DNA of 64,000 nt, taken from an uncultured Alphaproteobacteria bacterium (GTDB lineage: Bacteria > Pseudomonadota > Alphaproteobacteria > Rs-D84). The notes beneath the pieces are model-generated. The model searched no databases and was not told the origin of the DNA. It saw only the letters and a list, made by a program, of their open reading frames with translations. Numbering within the stretch: position 1 is the first letter of the stretch; each line of letters opens with the position of its first letter. The DNA lies in contig CALXMS010000002.1 in the NCBI GenBank assembly GCA_944389535.1, positions 1 to 64,000 of the forward strand. Reading direction: 5' to 3'. Positions 61,121 through 64,000 of the stretch are shown here, in pieces. The position numbers and the translations under genes were made by a program.

Positions 61121-63328
61121 ATGTTTAAAACAGGTGATGTTGTTAAAATTTTAATACCTAACGTTGTTAATGCAGGTTATGATTATCGATTGACTGCACC
61201 TGCAGATCTGGGTACGTTCGTTCGCGTTAACGTAATGAATAAACCTTATATAGGTGTTGTTTATGGCATCGGTGACAGCGGGTTACCAGCAGAAAAAATT
61301 AAAGATACTATCGAAGTTTTTCCGTACAAGTTATCTGTAAATGACCTGCAATGGATTCAAAAAATGTCTGATTGGACGCTGATGACGCCTGGGGCAGTAT
61401 TGCGCTTGATAATTAATGTACCTGATGCTTTTTTGCCACCGCGTTTTGAACAGTTGTACAATTATAACCCGGATACAAAACTTCGTATGACAAGCGCAAG
61501 GCAGTCAGTTGCAGATGCTTTTTCTGCTAATGATAATGATTCCATGTCAATTTCAGATATTAAAAATATTGCGCATGTTAGTACGTCAGTAATTAACGGT
61601 ATGATTCAACAAGGTTTTTTAGTGCCCTGTAATGTACGTGTGAAAGAAGAAAATTTTTGCCATCAGATTTATAAAGATATGGGGACTGTTCAGTTAAATG
61701 AAGAACAGTCTGTGGCGGCGGCAGAGATAAAAAAATCAATCACTTCGGGTGGTTTTTCTGCTTATTTATTAGATGGTATTACAGGAAGCGGAAAAACGCA
61801 GGTATATTTTGACGCCGCTTGGCGCGCGTATAGTCAAGGGGCGTCTGTATTATTGATGATGCCTGAAATTGCGCTTACCGCACAGTTTATGAACCGTTAT
61901 ACGCAGCGTTTTGGAGCGCCTCCTGTCGTATGGCATAGTAATTTGACGGCGGCTAGAAGAAGGCAGATTTGGAAGGGGGTATTGCGCGGTGATATCAGAA
62001 TGGTTGTCGGTACGCGCAGCGCGTTATTTTTACCTTGGCAGAATCTTGGTTTGATTGTCGTAGATGAAGAACATGATGGCTCTTATAAGCAAGAAGATAT
62101 GGGTAACTATCATGCACGTGATATGGCAGTATTACGCGCAAAAATTTCTGGTTTCCCGATAATTCTTGCCAGTGCAACGCCATCTGCCGAAACATTACAG
62201 AACGTTGCAGATGGTAAGTATGTCAGACTGCGTCTTACGTCTAGATTTGGTGGGGCGTCGTTACCAAAAATAGAAACGATAGACATGCGGGAAAATCGAC
62301 CAGCACAGTATACTTTACCAGACGATAAAGAAGACACACCGCCACATGTTGGTTTTTTGTCACCTGTATTATGTGATGCTATTGGTGAAACGTTGCATGA
62401 CTCTTGTCAGGTTATGCTGTTTATAAATAGACGTGGTTTTGCTCCTATTGTTCAATGTAAGAAGTGTGGTTGGATTTCTCAGTGTCCGGATTGTAGCGTT
62501 GGTATGACGTATCATAAACATATGGGTAAATTATTATGTCATATGTGCGGTCGTACGTCTGTTATGCCGGAAAAATGCCCTGTATGTGGTGAATCTGTAT
62601 CTTATCGCGGGGCCGGGCTAGAAAAAATTCAAGAAGAAGTAAACGCAAGATTTCCTAATGCAAGAACGGCACTTGTTTCCAGTGACACCATGTTATCGCG
62701 TCAGGCTTTAGAGCGATTGGTAAAAAGAATGGAAACCGGTGAAATAGATATTGTAATTGGTACGCAGATTCTGGCCAAAGGGCATCATTTTCCTAATCTT
62801 ACTTTGGTCGGTGTCGTTGATGCAGATATGGGGTTGTTTGGTACAGATTTTCGTGCGGCAGAACATACTTTCCAACAGTTGTTCCAAGTTGCAGGACGTG
62901 CTGGGCGCGGTGAAATACCTGGGCGCGTTCTGATGCAGACATACCAACCAGACCACCCTGTGTTACGGGCAATATGCGACGGAGATAGGGACGCTTTTAT
63001 GTTGTCAGACATGGCGGCTCGTCGCAGTGCAAAAATGCCGCCGTATGGTCAATTAGTTGCCATTGTTGTAGAGGCAAATAAAGAATCTACGTTAAAAAAA
63101 TTCTGTGCAGAATTATCTGCCGCTGCACCAGTCGCGTCTGGCGTTAAGATAATGGGACCTATTGCAGCGCAGATTTATCAGGTACGAAATTGGTACAGAA
63201 TGCGCTTTTTGGTAGCAGGTGACGCGAAGGCAATGCTGCAACCGTTGGTAAAACATTGGATTGCTAAAGTTCGTGTGCCTGCAAATGTAAGGGTAAAAAT
63301 AGACGTAAATCCTCAGAACTTTATGTAA
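61121..63328 (+). CDS. priA: Primosomal replication-restart helicase PriA
   Basis: A protein of 735 residues. The N-terminal 3'-end-binding domain is followed by a Walker A motif GITGSGKTQ near 220, DEEHD (motif II), and the PriA zinc region with CKKC, CPDC, CHMC and CPVC pairs near 450-490, then helicase motifs V-VI (QLFQVAGRAGRG). It reloads DnaB at stalled forks. It starts from ATG 61121 without a strong RBS. Divergent from the APH-fold gene. Confidence 0.95.
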   Translation: MFKTGDVVKILIPNVVNAGYDYRLTAPADLGTFVRVNVMNKPYIGVVYGIGDSGLPAEKIKDTIEVFPYKLSVNDLQWIQKMSDWTLMTPGAVLRLIINVPDAFLPPRFEQLYNYNPDTKLRMTSARQSVADAFSANDNDSMSISDIKNIAHVSTSVINGMIQQGFLVPCNVRVKEENFCHQIYKDMGTVQLNEEQSVAAAEIKKSITSGGFSAYLLDGITGSGKTQVYFDAAWRAYSQGASVLLMMPEIALTAQFMNRYTQRFGAPPVVWHSNLTAARRRQIWKGVLRGDIRMVVGTRSALFLPWQNLGLIVVDEEHDGSYKQEDMGNYHARDMAVLRAKISGFPIILASATPSAETLQNVADGKYVRLRLTSRFGGASLPKIETIDMRENRPAQYTLPDDKEDTPPHVGFLSPVLCDAIGETLHDSCQVMLFINRRGFAPIVQCKKCGWISQCPDCSVGMTYHKHMGKLLCHMCGRTSVMPEKCPVCGESVSYRGAGLEKIQEEVNARFPNARTALVSSDTMLSRQALERLVKRMETGEIDIVIGTQILAKGHHFPNLTLVGVVDADMGLFGTDFRAAEHTFQQLFQVAGRAGRGEIPGRVLMQTYQPDHPVLRAICDGDRDAFMLSDMAARRSAKMPPYGQLVAIVVEANKESTLKKFCAELSAAAPVASGVKIMGPIAAQIYQVRNWYRMRFLVAGDAKAMLQPLVKHWIAKVRVPANVRVKIDVNPQNFM

Positions 63329-63396
63329 ACAGTGCGTATTGAATATGGAGCATTTATGTAATATAATAATAGTATAACATAAAAAAGGAGAAAAAG

Positions 63397-63720
63397 ATGT
63401 TAGAAGTCATTTTTGCTTTTTTGATAATGTTTTGTGTGGCAGTAATTTTTGTTGCTCTTTTATCGATACCAATTTTGATTGCTAACGCTCGTGGTATTTG
63501 TGGATCTGAACATACTGCAATTGTAGTGCTGTCTATACTAGGTGTATTTTTTGGTATAACGTGGTTCGTGGCGTTAATTTTGTCCGTGGTATGGAAGGGC
63601 GAATGTATGGTAGAAACAGATCTTGATAAACTTGAAAAAGCTTCAAAATTATATAAAAATAAATCAATAACAAAAGAAGAATATGAAAAAATAAAATCGA
63701 AGCTGTTATCGAATAAATAA
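63397..63720 (+). CDS. Superinfection-immunity-like membrane protein with SHOCT domain
   Basis: A protein of 107 residues. Two membrane helices (about 5-28 and 44-68) around an IANARGICGSEHTAIV turn match the small superinfection-immunity (T4 Imm-like) domain, which in phages blocks DNA entry. The last 35 residues, DLDKLEKASKLYKNKSITKEEYEKIKSKLL (in pieces), form a SHOCT oligomerisation module. RBS AAGGAG is strong. It may be a chromosomal membrane protein unrelated to immunity. Confidence 0.65.
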   Translation: MLEVIFAFLIMFCVAVIFVALLSIPILIANARGICGSEHTAIVVLSILGVFFGITWFVALILSVVWKGECMVETDLDKLEKASKLYKNKSITKEEYEKIKSKLLSNK

Positions 63721-63746
63721 AAATGGTCCGCATCGGACCATTTTTA
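63720..63746. terminator. Bidirectional terminator
   Basis: AAATGGTCCG and CGGACCATTT form a stem with loop CAT and flanking A/T runs. Confidence 0.85.
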
Positions 63747-63959
63747 TTTATGTTTTTTTTGGGTGTTACATAATAGTTTAATTAATATATCTATAAAGTC
63801 CTTTTTATCTAACAATTGTTGTTCTTTTTTTTCTGCTAGTAATAACTTTTCTGCGCTATATCGTTTTAGTTTTTCATCAAGCGTTTGGTTAGAATACCTA
63901 AAATTAGGCTCAGATATTGTTATCGGTTCTCTTTTCATTTTATTTGCCTTTTTTATCAT
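63744..63959 (-). CDS. Small hypothetical protein
   Basis: A protein of 71 residues; its ATG overlaps the stop of the upstream partial gene by 4 bp (ATGA), which supports start 63959, though AAAAAAGG before ATG 63938 makes a 64-residue form possible. Helical, lysine-rich, no recognised family. Confidence 0.5.
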   Translation of the reverse strand: MIKKANKMKREPITISEPNFRYSNQTLDEKLKRYSAEKLLLAEKKEQQLLDKKDFIDILIKLLCNTQKKHK

Positions 63960-64000
63960 ACGACTTCTGTTACCGCACGTAAAGCGCCGTCTCTAGATAA
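63956..64000 (-). CDS. 3' end of an unknown gene, cut by the window edge
   Basis: Fourteen codons (LSRDGALRAVTEVV) before TGA, overlapping the next gene by 4 bp. Too short to identify. Confidence 0.4.
   Translation of the reverse strand, partial: LSRDGALRAVTEVV

Overview
The window is about 39 % G+C by eye and densely coded on both strands with the standard code. It looks like chromosomal DNA of a small-genome, Gram-negative, largely anaerobic bacterium. Evidence for the Gram-negative envelope: five signal-peptide beta-barrel proteins, LptE, Lgt and lipoproteins. Evidence for anaerobic, probably gut-associated life: class III ribonucleotide reductase with its activase, a 2[4Fe-4S] ferredoxin, L-lactate dehydrogenase and oleate hydratase. 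An ornithine-lipid gene pair, lptE-holA, cvpA, a zapA pair and an Fe-type SOD suggest Alphaproteobacteria, perhaps the uncultured gut 'RF32-like' group. That placement is inference and no rRNA is present to test it.

Layout. 0-3.5 kb: small metal-type membrane protein behind a structured leader, then hemW-pepO. 3.6-13 kb: beta-barrel, MltB, ornithine-lipid acyltransferases, archaeal/eukaryal-type ProRS, LDH, GNAT, membrane spermidine-synthase-like protein, SodB. 13-26 kb: periplasmic thioredoxin-like protein, CvpA, TrhP, a run of beta-barrels and glycine-zipper envelope proteins, alpha2-type GlyRS, ferredoxin, BI-1 protein, Lgt, and tRNA-Ser preceded by a copy of its own 5' half. 26-30.4 kb: class III RNR operon with NrdR boxes, in which the glycyl-radical segment of NrdD is a separate 62-residue gene. 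30.4-45 kb: acyl-CoA synthetase, lptE-holA-map-radC, a membrane-protein cluster with a duplicated P5-like domain, zapA, parC, surface lipoprotein, rpmG, tRNA-Leu. 45-48.5 kb: HtrL-like protein and oleate hydratase.

48.5-56.8 kb is an accessory island beside tRNA-Glu. It carries putative hydrolases and exported proteins (transglutaminase-like, TraB/TIKI-like, S41, HExxH, histidine phosphatase, GNAT, secreted pair) and an ASCH-protein remnant. Four copies of a 31-bp core repeat lie just beside hairpin terminators, and nested direct repeats join the island to the 3' end and terminator of tRNA-Glu. No integrase is visible. The simplest reading is stepwise accretion of small gene cassettes by recombination at the CCA end of tRNA-Glu; this is the most novel structure here. 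56.9-64 kb returns to core genes: META lipoprotein, tRNA-Asp, gap, miaA, an APH-type kinase, priA and a superinfection-immunity/SHOCT protein.

Functionally the core genes cover envelope building (Lgt, LptE, ornithine lipids, MltB, porins), anaerobic nucleotide and redox metabolism (NrdD/NrdG, ferredoxin, LDH, Gap), translation (ProRS, GlyRS, five intact tRNAs, MiaA, TrhP, L33, Map) and DNA maintenance (HolA, ParC, PriA, RadC).
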